Assembly: GCA_021107975.1 (NCBI GenBank)
Contig: JAIORT010000944.1
Coordinates: 1 to 23,652, forward strand
Length of the DNA stretch: 23,652 nt
Source of the DNA: Bacteroidales bacterium
GTDB taxonomy: Bacteria; Bacteroidota; Bacteroidia; Bacteroidales; JAADJA01
Direction: 5' to 3'
The notes below the pieces were generated by a model. It saw only the letters and a program-made list of their open reading frames with translations, searched no databases and was not told the DNA's origin. A program made the translations under genes and the position numbers. Below are positions 15,188 through 22,116 of the stretch, piece after piece. The stretch's first letter is position 1. Each line of letters begins with the position of its first letter.

Positions 15188-15203
15188 TGTAACATAAGTT
15201 ACA
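15188..15203. promoter_or_regulatory. Crp/Fnr-type operator TGTAAC-N4-GTTACA
   Basis: A perfect 16-bp inverted repeat with an ATAA spacer, 66 bases before the ferredoxin ATG. It shares both half-sites with 10788-10805. It partly overlaps a second dyad, whose 10-bp arms (15181-15190 and 15209-15218) are complementary. It could also influence plus-strand transcription toward the AAA ATPase and the Crp/Fnr gene, which would be autoregulation. Confidence 0.72.
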
Positions 15204-15240
15204 AATACACATTTTTAAAAAAGAATGTTAAAGTTATTTC

Positions 15241-15248
15241 TATATTTG
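15241..15248 (+). promoter_or_regulatory. -7 box facing AAA/DUF4143 copy 2
   Basis: Plus-strand TATATTTG, a full TAnnTTTG match, divergent from the ferredoxin promoter. The leader to the ATPase ATG at 15481 would be about 230 bases and would include the 33-bp repeats. A 14-codon frame (15260-15304, MQTDVLLRDLVTEY) follows the box, but nothing shows that it is translated. Confidence 0.45.
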
Positions 15249-15358
15249 ATTTTTTGAACATGCAGACAGACGTGCTATTGAGAGACTTAGTGACTGAGTA
15301 TTAAATTAAGGTTAAGAATATGCCAGCGCTAATATTAGTTGTTGTTTTTATATTAATT

Positions 15359-15480
15359 GAAAATAGGGTTGACTTTGTGTTAATATTTTAAGAAAATAGG
15401 ATTGACTTTGTGTTAATATTTTAGGAAAATAGGGTTGACTTTGTGTTGTATTTATTAAAAAATATGCTTTACTTTGTAAA
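15359..15480. repeat. 33-bp tandem repeats abutting AAA/DUF4143 copy 2
   Basis: Three 33-bp units lie at 15359-15391, 15392-15424 and 15425-15457, sharing AAAATAGG-R-TTGACTTTGTGTT. A degenerate fourth begins at 15458 and runs straight into the ATG at 15481. The first two differ at two positions. Each contains TGACTTTG, one mismatch from the Bacteroidota -7 box, so the array could hold repeated promoters or protein sites. The upstream part of this 358-base gap holds the ferredoxin promoter, the operator and the box at 15241. Confidence 0.85.
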
Positions 15481-16830
15481 ATGTTTCAAAGAAAATCAAT
15501 AACTGAACTGCTTGTCTGGAAAGACAAGAAGGATCGCAAGCCGCTAATTCTTAGAGGTGCAAGACAGGTTGGCAAAACAACATTGATTGAATTGTTTTCA
15601 AAGGAATTCGATTTTTTCATCAATTTGAATCTTGACATTAAAAAGAATTATCAAATATTTGAACAAAATGATGATATTAAAAAAATTATTCAAATTTTAT
15701 TTCTGGAACACAATATTCCCATTACAACAAATAAAACGGTTTTATTATTTATTGATGAGATTCAGAATTCTTCTGATGCAATAAAATTGCTGAGGTACTT
15801 TTATGAAAAAGCGAAAAATATTTATGTTATCGCTGCCGGTTCGTTACTTGAAAATTTATTGATCAAAAATATAAGTTATCCTGTTGGGAGAGTAGAATAC
15901 TTAGTTCTCAGACCCTTTAGTTTTGAGGAATTTTTAATGGCATCGAATGAGGAAATGTTATTGAAAATACATGAAGAAATTCCGTTTCCCAACTATGGAC
16001 ACGATAAAATACTGAAAATATTTAATGAATATTGTTTGATTGGCGGAATGCCGGAAATAGTAAAAAACTATCTAAAAAATAAAGATTTAGTCTTAATCAA
16101 AAATATTTTTAACAATCTTATTACTACCTATCTTGATGATGTTGAGAAATATGCTAATAAAAAAACCGATGTACATATTATCAGGCATGTTATTCAAAAT
16201 TCGTTACGACTTGCCGGCGATAGAATAAAGTTTGAAGGTTTTGGTGAATCAAATTATAAATCAAAAGATATTGGGGAAGCATTCAGGACTTTAGAAAAAA
16301 CATTATTGTTGCAGTTAAATTATCCTACAACAAGTGTTAAAGTGCCTTTGATTGAAAACAAAAAAAAATCTTCAAAATTGCAGCTATTAGATACAGGAAT
16401 ACTAAATTACTTTGCCGGTATTCAAAATCAAATATTAACAAGTGATAATATTGATAATGTATTTGAAGGAAAAATAGCAGAACATATTGTAGGACAAGAA
16501 ATAATTTCTGCAAATACTTCTCCTCTATCAAAAAACACATTCTGGATTAAAGAAAAAAAACAATCTAACGCAGAGATTGATTATATTTTTCAATATATGG
16601 ATTTATTAATTCCAATTGAAGTTAAACTTGGAAAAACGGGCAGGTTAAGATCATTGATGGAATTTATAGATTTATGTCCACACAATTATGCCGTCAGAGT
16701 ATATTCGGGCGAATTAAGAATTGATAAAGTAAAAACCATTAAAGGGAAAAAGTTTTTCTTAATGAATTTGCCTTTTTATTTAATATCAAAAATTGAAGAT
16801 TATATAGAGTGGCTAATATCTGCTCGCTGA
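15481..16830 (+). CDS. AAA-type ATPase with DUF4143 C-terminal domain (copy 2)
   Basis: 449 residues with the same architecture as the copy at 6418-7794. Walker A is GARQVGKT at 26-33, Walker B LLFIDEIQ ends at 95, and AAGSLL lies at 118-123. The DUF4143 domain has the PD-(D/E)XK-like residues E365-I-D367 and E380-V-K382 (IEVKLGKTG). The two copies share short motifs but are too different to be a recent duplication. The ATG follows directly on the 33-bp repeat array. The Crp/Fnr gene starts 32 bases after its stop on the same strand, so the two may share a transcript. The role is unknown; nuclease activity is only suggested by the fold signature. Confidence 0.9.
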   Translation: MFQRKSITELLVWKDKKDRKPLILRGARQVGKTTLIELFSKEFDFFINLNLDIKKNYQIFEQNDDIKKIIQILFLEHNIPITTNKTVLLFIDEIQNSSDAIKLLRYFYEKAKNIYVIAAGSLLENLLIKNISYPVGRVEYLVLRPFSFEEFLMASNEEMLLKIHEEIPFPNYGHDKILKIFNEYCLIGGMPEIVKNYLKNKDLVLIKNIFNNLITTYLDDVEKYANKKTDVHIIRHVIQNSLRLAGDRIKFEGFGESNYKSKDIGEAFRTLEKTLLLQLNYPTTSVKVPLIENKKKSSKLQLLDTGILNYFAGIQNQILTSDNIDNVFEGKIAEHIVGQEIISANTSPLSKNTFWIKEKKQSNAEIDYIFQYMDLLIPIEVKLGKTGRLRSLMEFIDLCPHNYAVRVYSGELRIDKVKTIKGKKFFLMNLPFYLISKIEDYIEWLISAR

Positions 16831-16862
16831 TTTTTATTCTAAATATTTAAGATAATAAAAAC

Positions 16863-17540
16863 ATGTATTCAAAAATTTCAGAAACACCAATATTTAGAGG
16901 AATAAATGCAGGTGAAGCAGCCCACATTTTAAATCTTGTGCATCATCAGATTAAAACTTACGAACCTGAAACAGTTATTGCATACAGCGGTGATGAATGT
17001 AAAAATTTATATATTTTGATAGAAGGAAGCGTAAGAGGTGAAGCTGTTGATGTTAAAGGAAAAGTTATTAAAATAGAAGATATTAATGCACCTGATACTT
17101 TTGCCGAAGCATTTTTGTTTGCTGACGAAAATAATTTGCTTGTAAACATTGTAACAAACACAAAAACTAAAATTTTAATTATCTATAAAAATGATTTATT
17201 GCAATTATTCAAATCGAACAAAAAAATATTAGAAAATTATCTGAGTATTATTTCAAACAGATTTGTAATTGTAACAAAAAAATTAAAATTTTTATCACTA
17301 AAAACCATCAAAGGAAAACTGGCAAATTATATTTTAAGTCTGGAAAGAAAGAATAAAGGGAAACAGCAATTTTTAATTGACAAAACTCAGGATCAATTGG
17401 CAGAATATTTTGGAGTTACCCGTCCATCATTAGCAAGAACAATAGGCGAAATGAAAGATGAAGGTTTGATAGAAATTCACAGGAAAGAGATTAAAATCCT
17501 TGATAAAAATTATTTAGTTAAAATATTATACCAAGAGTAG
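16863..17540 (+). CDS. Crp/Fnr-family transcriptional regulator, HcpR-like
   Basis: 225 residues. The N-terminal cyclic-nucleotide-type beta-barrel (about 10-120) includes NLYILIEGSVRGEA. A long dimerisation helix follows at about 120-155. The C-terminal winged helix-turn-helix (about 168-215) has TQDQLAEYFGVTRPSLARTIGEMKDEG. It lacks the N-terminal cysteine cluster of Fnr. Size and surroundings (hcp, ferredoxins, nrf) fit HcpR-type regulators, which respond to nitrosative stress in anaerobes and in Bacteroidales such as Porphyromonas. Its likely targets here are the two TGTAAC-N4-GTTACA sites. That it is HcpR, and that it binds them, is inference. Confidence 0.85.
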   Translation: MYSKISETPIFRGINAGEAAHILNLVHHQIKTYEPETVIAYSGDECKNLYILIEGSVRGEAVDVKGKVIKIEDINAPDTFAEAFLFADENNLLVNIVTNTKTKILIIYKNDLLQLFKSNKKILENYLSIISNRFVIVTKKLKFLSLKTIKGKLANYILSLERKNKGKQQFLIDKTQDQLAEYFGVTRPSLARTIGEMKDEGLIEIHRKEIKILDKNYLVKILYQE

Positions 17541-17590
17541 CAACCTTGATATTTTTATTTGTTTTGGTCATTAAGTATTAAGTATTGATT

Positions 17591-17598
17591 TATATTTG
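17591..17598 (+). promoter_or_regulatory. -7 box for the chagasin-like gene
   Basis: TATATTTG, a full TAnnTTTG match, 28 bases before the ATG at 17626. It includes a TTG that could be misread as an in-frame start, which supports the downstream ATG. A 9-bp tandem (TTAAGTATT twice, from about 17571) lies just upstream. Confidence 0.6.
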
Positions 17599-17625
17599 CG
17601 TTCTGTAATTTTAAAAATCAAAAAC

Positions 17626-18030
17626 ATGAAACGTAATATATGTATTTTAATTTTCGTGCTGTTATCCGGTATGTTTCTTACATTCTGTGCAGGTCCGTTT
17701 ACCGAGAAAGATAATGGCAGAACAATAAATCTTGGAATAGATGATCCGTTTGAGATTGAATTAACGGGAAACCCATCTACCGGCTATATTTGGGAAGCAG
17801 TATCTTATGATACATTACTTGTTAAACAGGTGGGTGAAGCCGGGTTTGAACCCAATAGTGATGCTATCGGGTCGGGCGGGAAATATACTTTCAGATTTCA
17901 AACTGTAGCAGCCGGTCAAACTACATTGGTGCTGATATATTACAGGAAATTTGAAGAAAATAAACCTCCGGCAAAAACATTCGAGTTAAAAGTAGTATCA
18001 GGTACTATGGGAAGAATTTTGGAAGAATGA
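17626..18030 (+). CDS. Chagasin-like (I42 family) protease inhibitor, exported
   Basis: 134 residues from the ATG at 17626. A hydrophobic leader ends at LTFC21, which could be a lipoprotein site, although Phe before the Cys is unusual. The mature domain shows the chagasin features: GNPSTGYIW (48-56, equivalent to the NPTTGY loop), GSGGKYTF (82-89) and a last loop YYRKFEENKPPAKTFELKV. Family members inhibit papain-like cysteine proteases by inserting three loops into the active site; bacterial ones are thought to control own or foreign proteases at the surface or in the periplasm. Here it follows the Crp/Fnr gene but has its own promoter box, so a link to nitrogen stress is not shown. Confidence 0.85.
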   Translation: MKRNICILIFVLLSGMFLTFCAGPFTEKDNGRTINLGIDDPFEIELTGNPSTGYIWEAVSYDTLLVKQVGEAGFEPNSDAIGSGGKYTFRFQTVAAGQTTLVLIYYRKFEENKPPAKTFELKVVSGTMGRILEE

Positions 18031-18055
18031 ATTTGTAATATTTAAAAAAAATTCG

Positions 18056-18063
18056 CATCTTTG
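18056..18063 (+). promoter_or_regulatory. -7-like box for the two-component operon
   Basis: CATCTTTG matches TAnnTTTG except for the first base, 62 bases before the histidine kinase ATG. A near-palindrome, TGCATATGTGCA, overlaps its end. Position in the only sizeable gap before the kinase supports it modestly. Confidence 0.4.
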
Positions 18064-18124
18064 CATATGTGCATAACATTTATAAAAAACAAATAACCAA
18101 TTCTGATTACAATGATTTAATGAT

Positions 18125-19426
18125 ATGCTAATTACTATTGCATTAATAATTTCGATCTTGCTTCAATTCTTTGCTGCTTTTGTAGGATTTAGATTAATAT
18201 TAATTACAAAGGGTAAGGTGTCGTGGATTTTAATTTCGATAGCATTCTTATTCATGGCAGTAAGGCGTATTATAGAAGTTCTATCATATATACATCAAGG
18301 TGATTTTCAAAAATTAGCATTAGTAAATGTATGGTTAGGCATTATTATATCGATATTTATAGCTGCCGGAGTTATTTTAATCGGTGAAATATTTTATTCT
18401 ATAAAAAGGGCTGAGAAAGCCAGGTTAGAATCGGAGAAAAAATTTAAAACTTTATTCAATAGCAGCAGTGATGAAATTCTTGTTGTTGATTTTAATGGAA
18501 ATATTGTTGAAGTGAACCAAACAATATGTGATGCACTTAGGTATAGTAAAGAAGAATTTATAAAAATGCACATTAAAGATATAAATTCTGAGAAATATAT
18601 TGAAATGAGGCTTCCAATATTAGAAGAAATTAAGGAAAGCGGTTTGCATACATTTGAATCGGAACATTTATCAAAAGATGGGAAAATTATACCTATTGAA
18701 ATAATAAGCAGGATCATAGATTATAACAATTCAAAAGCTATATTATTAATAGGGAGAGATATTACTGAACGAAAACAAACTGAAAGGAAAATTTTAAATG
18801 CTATGATTGAAACAGAAGAAAAAGACAGGAAACGATTTGCAAAAGACTTGCATGATGGTTTAGGTTCTCTGTTATCAAGTATCGGTATCTATATCGGTTT
18901 ATTAAAGACGACAGATGATGAAGATGAAAAACAAAACCTTCTCGATTATTCAAAAGGACTTATTGATGAAGCTGTTCATAATACAAAAGAAATTGCAAAT
19001 AATCTTATGCCAAGCGTTATAAGCCGTTTTGGACTGGTTACTTCTGTAAAAACATTTTGCAACAAAATAAATAATACCGGCTTGATTAATATATCGGTAA
19101 ATGTTGATGATACGTTTGATGATAAACTTGATAACGATTTGGGAGTTACCTTATACAGGATTATTAATGAATTGATCAATAATACATTAAAACATGCCTT
19201 TGCCGATAAAATAGAAATAAATTTTTCTAAAGAAAAGAAATATTTAATTCTTACTTATTCTGATAATGGAATAGGATTCGATTTTGATAAAGTGATGAAA
19301 GCAAAGACATATACAGGTATGGGATTATCAAATATTTTAAGCAGGGTTAAAGTTGTAAATGGTACTTGCAAAATAATCAGCTCGAAAGAAACAGGTACTA
19401 ATGTTATTATAAAAATAAAATTGTAA
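18125..19426 (+). CDS. Membrane histidine kinase (PAS, HPK7/NarX-type core)
   Basis: 433 residues. Three membrane helices (about 2-27, 33-50 and 68-92) with almost no periplasmic part are followed by a PAS domain (about 102-215, ending GRDITERK). The phosphoacceptor box is RKRFAKDLHDGLGS with His243 (HisKA_3 type). The ATP-binding domain has the N-box INELINNTLKHA, then YSDNGIGFDF and YTGMGLSNIL. The pairing with a LuxR-type regulator immediately downstream is the NarXL/DegSU layout. The signal may be sensed by the PAS domain or within the membrane; the sequence does not tell which. No haem- or FAD-binding motif is evident in the PAS domain. Confidence 0.93.
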   Translation: MLITIALIISILLQFFAAFVGFRLILITKGKVSWILISIAFLFMAVRRIIEVLSYIHQGDFQKLALVNVWLGIIISIFIAAGVILIGEIFYSIKRAEKARLESEKKFKTLFNSSSDEILVVDFNGNIVEVNQTICDALRYSKEEFIKMHIKDINSEKYIEMRLPILEEIKESGLHTFESEHLSKDGKIIPIEIISRIIDYNNSKAILLIGRDITERKQTERKILNAMIETEEKDRKRFAKDLHDGLGSLLSSIGIYIGLLKTTDDEDEKQNLLDYSKGLIDEAVHNTKEIANNLMPSVISRFGLVTSVKTFCNKINNTGLINISVNVDDTFDDKLDNDLGVTLYRIINELINNTLKHAFADKIEINFSKEKKYLILTYSDNGIGFDFDKVMKAKTYTGMGLSNILSRVKVVNGTCKIISSKETGTNVIIKIKL

Positions 19427-19498
19427 ATTTGAAGATTTTTAAATAAACAATTCAAGTTAGTTTTTTTGTTATTTTGGATATTTAAAATTTTTAAACGC

Positions 19499-20149
19499 AT
19501 GAAAACACATAATGTAATAGTTGTTGATGATCATGAAATATTTAGGAATGGTTTAAAATTACTCCTAAATAAAATAGCAAATGTTAAAGTTATAGCCGAA
19601 GCATCAAATGGCTTGGAATTTCTTGAAGTTATAAAAAAACATAAGGCTGATTTGGTCTTTATGGATATCAACATGCCCATTCTTGATGGTATAGATACAA
19701 CTGAACAAGTACGTAAAGAGTTCCCTGCTTTAAAGATAATTGCTCTGACAACCTTTGGAGATATCGAATTTTTTGATAAAATGATTTATGCAGGTGTAGT
19801 GGGTTATATGCTCAAAACTTCAGAACTGGATGATTTTAAAAAAGCTATAAACAAGGTCATGAAAGGTGGTAATTATTTCTCAGAGGAGATACTTGCAAAT
19901 GTGACCAAGGAGACTATTATTCAACAACATGATAAACAAAACACCGTCGTACAAAAATTATCGAAAAGGGAACTTCAGGTATTAGAACTAATATGCAAAG
20001 GATATTCAAACCGTAGAATCGCAGAAAATCTGAATATAAGCTACAGAACTATCGAGAGGCATAAAACAAATTTATTACTAAAAACCGATACACATAATGC
20101 TGTTAATCTCGTAATATTCGCTTTTAAAAATAACCTTGTGGATATATAA
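19499..20149 (+). CDS. LuxR/NarL-type response regulator
   Basis: 216 residues from the ATG at 19499; a TTG 33 bases upstream extends the frame but has no support. The receiver domain has the acidic pair D10-D11, phosphorylation site D56 (VFMDINMP), a Thr in ALTTF and Lys in YMLKTS. A linker leads to a GerE/LuxR helix-turn-helix (about 150-205: LSKRELQVLELICKGYSNRRIAENL, then TIERHKTNLL). It is the partner of the kinase that ends 72 bases upstream. The operon ends at the terminator hairpin at 20181-20213. Targets are unknown; the TACGTA cluster just downstream is one place to look. Confidence 0.93.
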   Translation: MKTHNVIVVDDHEIFRNGLKLLLNKIANVKVIAEASNGLEFLEVIKKHKADLVFMDINMPILDGIDTTEQVRKEFPALKIIALTTFGDIEFFDKMIYAGVVGYMLKTSELDDFKKAINKVMKGGNYFSEEILANVTKETIIQQHDKQNTVVQKLSKRELQVLELICKGYSNRRIAENLNISYRTIERHKTNLLLKTDTHNAVNLVIFAFKNNLVDI

Positions 20150-20180
20150 GAGAATAGCTTTGTCAATTATATAAAACTAT

Positions 20181-20213
20181 AAAAATAAGAAAAATTGGTT
20201 TTTTCCTATTTTT
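20181..20213 (+). terminator. Rho-independent terminator after the response regulator
   Basis: AAAAATAAGAAAAA (20181-20194) pairs with TTTTTTCCTATTTTT (20199-20213) around a TTGG loop with about one mismatch, ending in a T-run. It is 32 bases past the stop codon. The stem is AT-rich but long. Confidence 0.6.
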
Positions 20214-20239
20214 TAATGTATCTTTTTATCCCCGAACGA

Positions 20240-20283
20240 TTTACGTAAAATACGTACGTAATATTTCACAATGATTTTACGTA
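20240..20283. promoter_or_regulatory. Cluster of TACGTA palindromes
   Basis: TTTACGTAAA (20240-20249) and TACGTACGTA (20251-20260) are each perfect palindromes. TACGTAAAAT (20242-20251) is also an exact inverted copy of ATTTTACGTA (20274-20283). Such stacked dyads suggest binding of a dimeric regulator, for example upstream of the surface-protein genes. No binder is known. Confidence 0.45.
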
Positions 20284-20354
20284 TCTTTCCACATTGAAAA
20301 TGGGTATTTACCCTGTTTTTTATTCTATTTTATCTCTATAAATTTGTATCGTAA

Positions 20355-20410
20355 TTTTAGATGATATGAATATAATTTACAGTTTTAGATGAATTTGAAT
20401 ATATAAATTC
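20355..20410. repeat. Imperfect 28-bp direct repeat
   Basis: TTTTAGATGA occurs at 20355-20364 and 20383-20392, each followed by a similar AT-rich stretch (TATGAATATAATTTA and ATTTGAATATATAAATT). Non-coding; meaning unknown. Confidence 0.5.
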
Positions 20411-20564
20411 AATGACAGATACAGGAACTTGTGGTTATATTCTTAGAAGTCTGATATTATAAAAAACATACCAACCTTGAAAATCAGCTTTCGGAAGGCT
20501 AATATGCTTTCCTGTTAAATATATTTATAGTTCGTAATAGCCTGCCTGAAAAGTTTGATTCAGA

Positions 20565-20577
20565 TAAACTTAGTTTA
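20565..20577. promoter_or_regulatory. 13-bp inverted repeat before the T9SS-sorted gene
   Basis: TAAACT-T-AGTTTA is a perfect dyad centred 42 bases upstream of the ATG at 20613. Upstream, AAGTTT (from 20551) can also pair with the AAACTT inside it. A possible operator or leader structure, weak because of the AT content. Confidence 0.3.
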
Positions 20578-20612
20578 CATAATATATTTTTTATTAACTA
20601 AAATTATAAGTT

Positions 20613-22097
20613 ATGAGACAGTTGAAAATTTACTTATTATTCATTAACCTATGCTTGTTTGCTATATATGCCGGCGGGCAAGGTATGATAGTGCAACCTG
20701 ATATTAAAGTTACAGTGGAATCAGGTACTACGCTGGATATCTCAGGCGGGAATCTGATACTGCTCGATAACTACTCATCAGTACCTTCTTTTCTGGAAAG
20801 AGGTTCGCTGACTTTCTCCGGCGGTGGTAAAGCTTATGTAGAGCAATATCTTACTAAAGATGTATGGCACATAGTAGCCGAGCCGGTAAATAATGAAGTC
20901 ATCGGTGTTTTTTTATGGATGTACTTGTGTAAATATATTGAACAGACCAACACATGGCAGTATCTTAACTTGCCTGTAACCCTACCGTTAAATGTAGGAG
21001 AAGGATATTTTGTATGGGCATATAAGAAAGATCCAAACGGGCTATATCCGGCTTCACCCGACTCGGTTGTGTTTGGTGGGATGCTGAATGATCAGGATGT
21101 GAACATTGCTTTGTCCAACACTCCTGCCAGTCCCAACTCAGGCTGGAACCTCATAGGTAATCCGTATCCCTGTGCAATCGAATGGAACGGTGATGCAGCT
21201 TGGAATCTGAACAATGTAGGAGCTACTGTTTATATTTGCGATGGTGGGAAGTCAGGAAATTATAAAGTCTGGAATTATAACTCGGGTGGTACACTTACTA
21301 ACGGAGACATTGTTGCCACACAAGGCTTTTGGGTGCGGACTGCCGATACGACCGGAACGATTGCATCACTTACCATTCCGGCTTCTCAGCGTTTACATAG
21401 TAGCGAGCCGTTTAATAAAAGCAGTGGTCCGATACTGCCGGAACAGTTAAAATTAATGGTGGAAAGGAACGAAAAAACTGATGAAACCATTATCGGTTTT
21501 ATGACTGAATCCACTGCTAATTTCGACCCTGATTATGATGGATTATATCTTTATGGTGTAGGAGATAACCCGGCAATATATTCTGTAATATATAATGCAA
21601 AGTATGTCCTTAACCAGTTGCCCTGTATTGAAGATTATAAAACAGTTCCCGTCAATTTTGAGGCGAAAGACCCGGGAAACTACACACTGACGGCTTCATG
21701 GATCGAAAGTTTTTCTGAAGATATTCCGGTATATCTGGAAGATAAACAAGAAAGTATTTTCCTGAATCTCAGGGAAAATTCAGTTTATGCTTTTGCTTCT
21801 GTGCCATCAGACGAACCGGAAAGGTTTAATATTCATTTCGCCGAACCGCTTAATGTTAATTATCGAACAGTACTGGTTGAAGTTAATATATATAGTTGGC
21901 AAAAAACCGTATATGTTAACATTCCTTTTGAGATAAACGGTAAAATAATGATATATAATTTGCTGGGTAAAGCTATTGCATCTCAAAAAGCCGAAAGAGG
22001 TATGAATAAGATAACAATAAATGATGTAAAAGGAAATTATTTTGTAAGGCTTACATCAGACCAAGGTTATAAAGTAAGTAAAATTTATATTAATTAA
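20613..22097 (+). CDS. Secreted surface protein with T9SS type A sorting domain
   Basis: 494 residues. A signal peptide occupies about residues 1-22 (ending YAGGQ). The body is rich in beta-strand, Gly, Asn and aromatic residues, with DISGGNLILLDN and GWNLIGNPYPCAIEWNG, a pattern common in uncharacterised Bacteroidota surface proteins. The last 75 or so residues form a Por-type sorting domain (IMIYNLLGKAIASQ, then GNYFVRLTSDQGYKVSKIYIN), which directs export by the type IX system and usually attachment at the cell surface. No catalytic motif was recognised. The tail-fibre-like gene starts 19 bases after its stop, so the pair is an operon. G+C is visibly higher than upstream. Confidence 0.85.
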   Translation: MRQLKIYLLFINLCLFAIYAGGQGMIVQPDIKVTVESGTTLDISGGNLILLDNYSSVPSFLERGSLTFSGGGKAYVEQYLTKDVWHIVAEPVNNEVIGVFLWMYLCKYIEQTNTWQYLNLPVTLPLNVGEGYFVWAYKKDPNGLYPASPDSVVFGGMLNDQDVNIALSNTPASPNSGWNLIGNPYPCAIEWNGDAAWNLNNVGATVYICDGGKSGNYKVWNYNSGGTLTNGDIVATQGFWVRTADTTGTIASLTIPASQRLHSSEPFNKSSGPILPEQLKLMVERNEKTDETIIGFMTESTANFDPDYDGLYLYGVGDNPAIYSVIYNAKYVLNQLPCIEDYKTVPVNFEAKDPGNYTLTASWIESFSEDIPVYLEDKQESIFLNLRENSVYAFASVPSDEPERFNIHFAEPLNVNYRTVLVEVNIYSWQKTVYVNIPFEINGKIMIYNLLGKAIASQKAERGMNKITINDVKGNYFVRLTSDQGYKVSKIYIN

Positions 22098-22116
22098 AAA
22101 TAAAAGAAATAATAAA

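Larger units (their letters stand above)
20150..20612. other. 463-base gene-free region
   Basis: No frame with coding character was seen. It holds the terminator at 20181-20213, the TACGTA cluster at 20240-20283, a small GGGT-ATTT-ACCC hairpin near 20310 followed by T's, a direct repeat at 20355-20410 and an inverted repeat at 20565-20577. The promoter of the T9SS-sorted gene must lie here, but no full TAnnTTTG match was found. Confidence 0.6.

Noticed and set aside
15260..15304. 14-codon leader frame after the promoter box at 15241.
   Set aside because: Too short to judge; no repeated codons or attenuator hairpin that would mark a leader peptide.
15359..15480. 33-bp repeats considered as a CRISPR array.
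   Set aside because: Units are directly adjacent without spacers, and no cas genes are present.
17596..17625. TTG start that would extend the chagasin-like protein by ten residues.
   Set aside because: The TTG is inside a perfect -7 promoter box, and the ATG at 17626 begins a normal signal peptide.
19466..19498. TTG start extending the response regulator by eleven residues.
   Set aside because: The receiver domain begins normally a few residues after the ATG at 19499, and the extension is AT-rich and unlike the family.
18125..20149. Kinase/regulator pair considered as NarXL for nitrate/nitrite.
   Set aside because: The kinase has no periplasmic nitrate-sensing domain or P-box; only the general NarL-type layout is shared.
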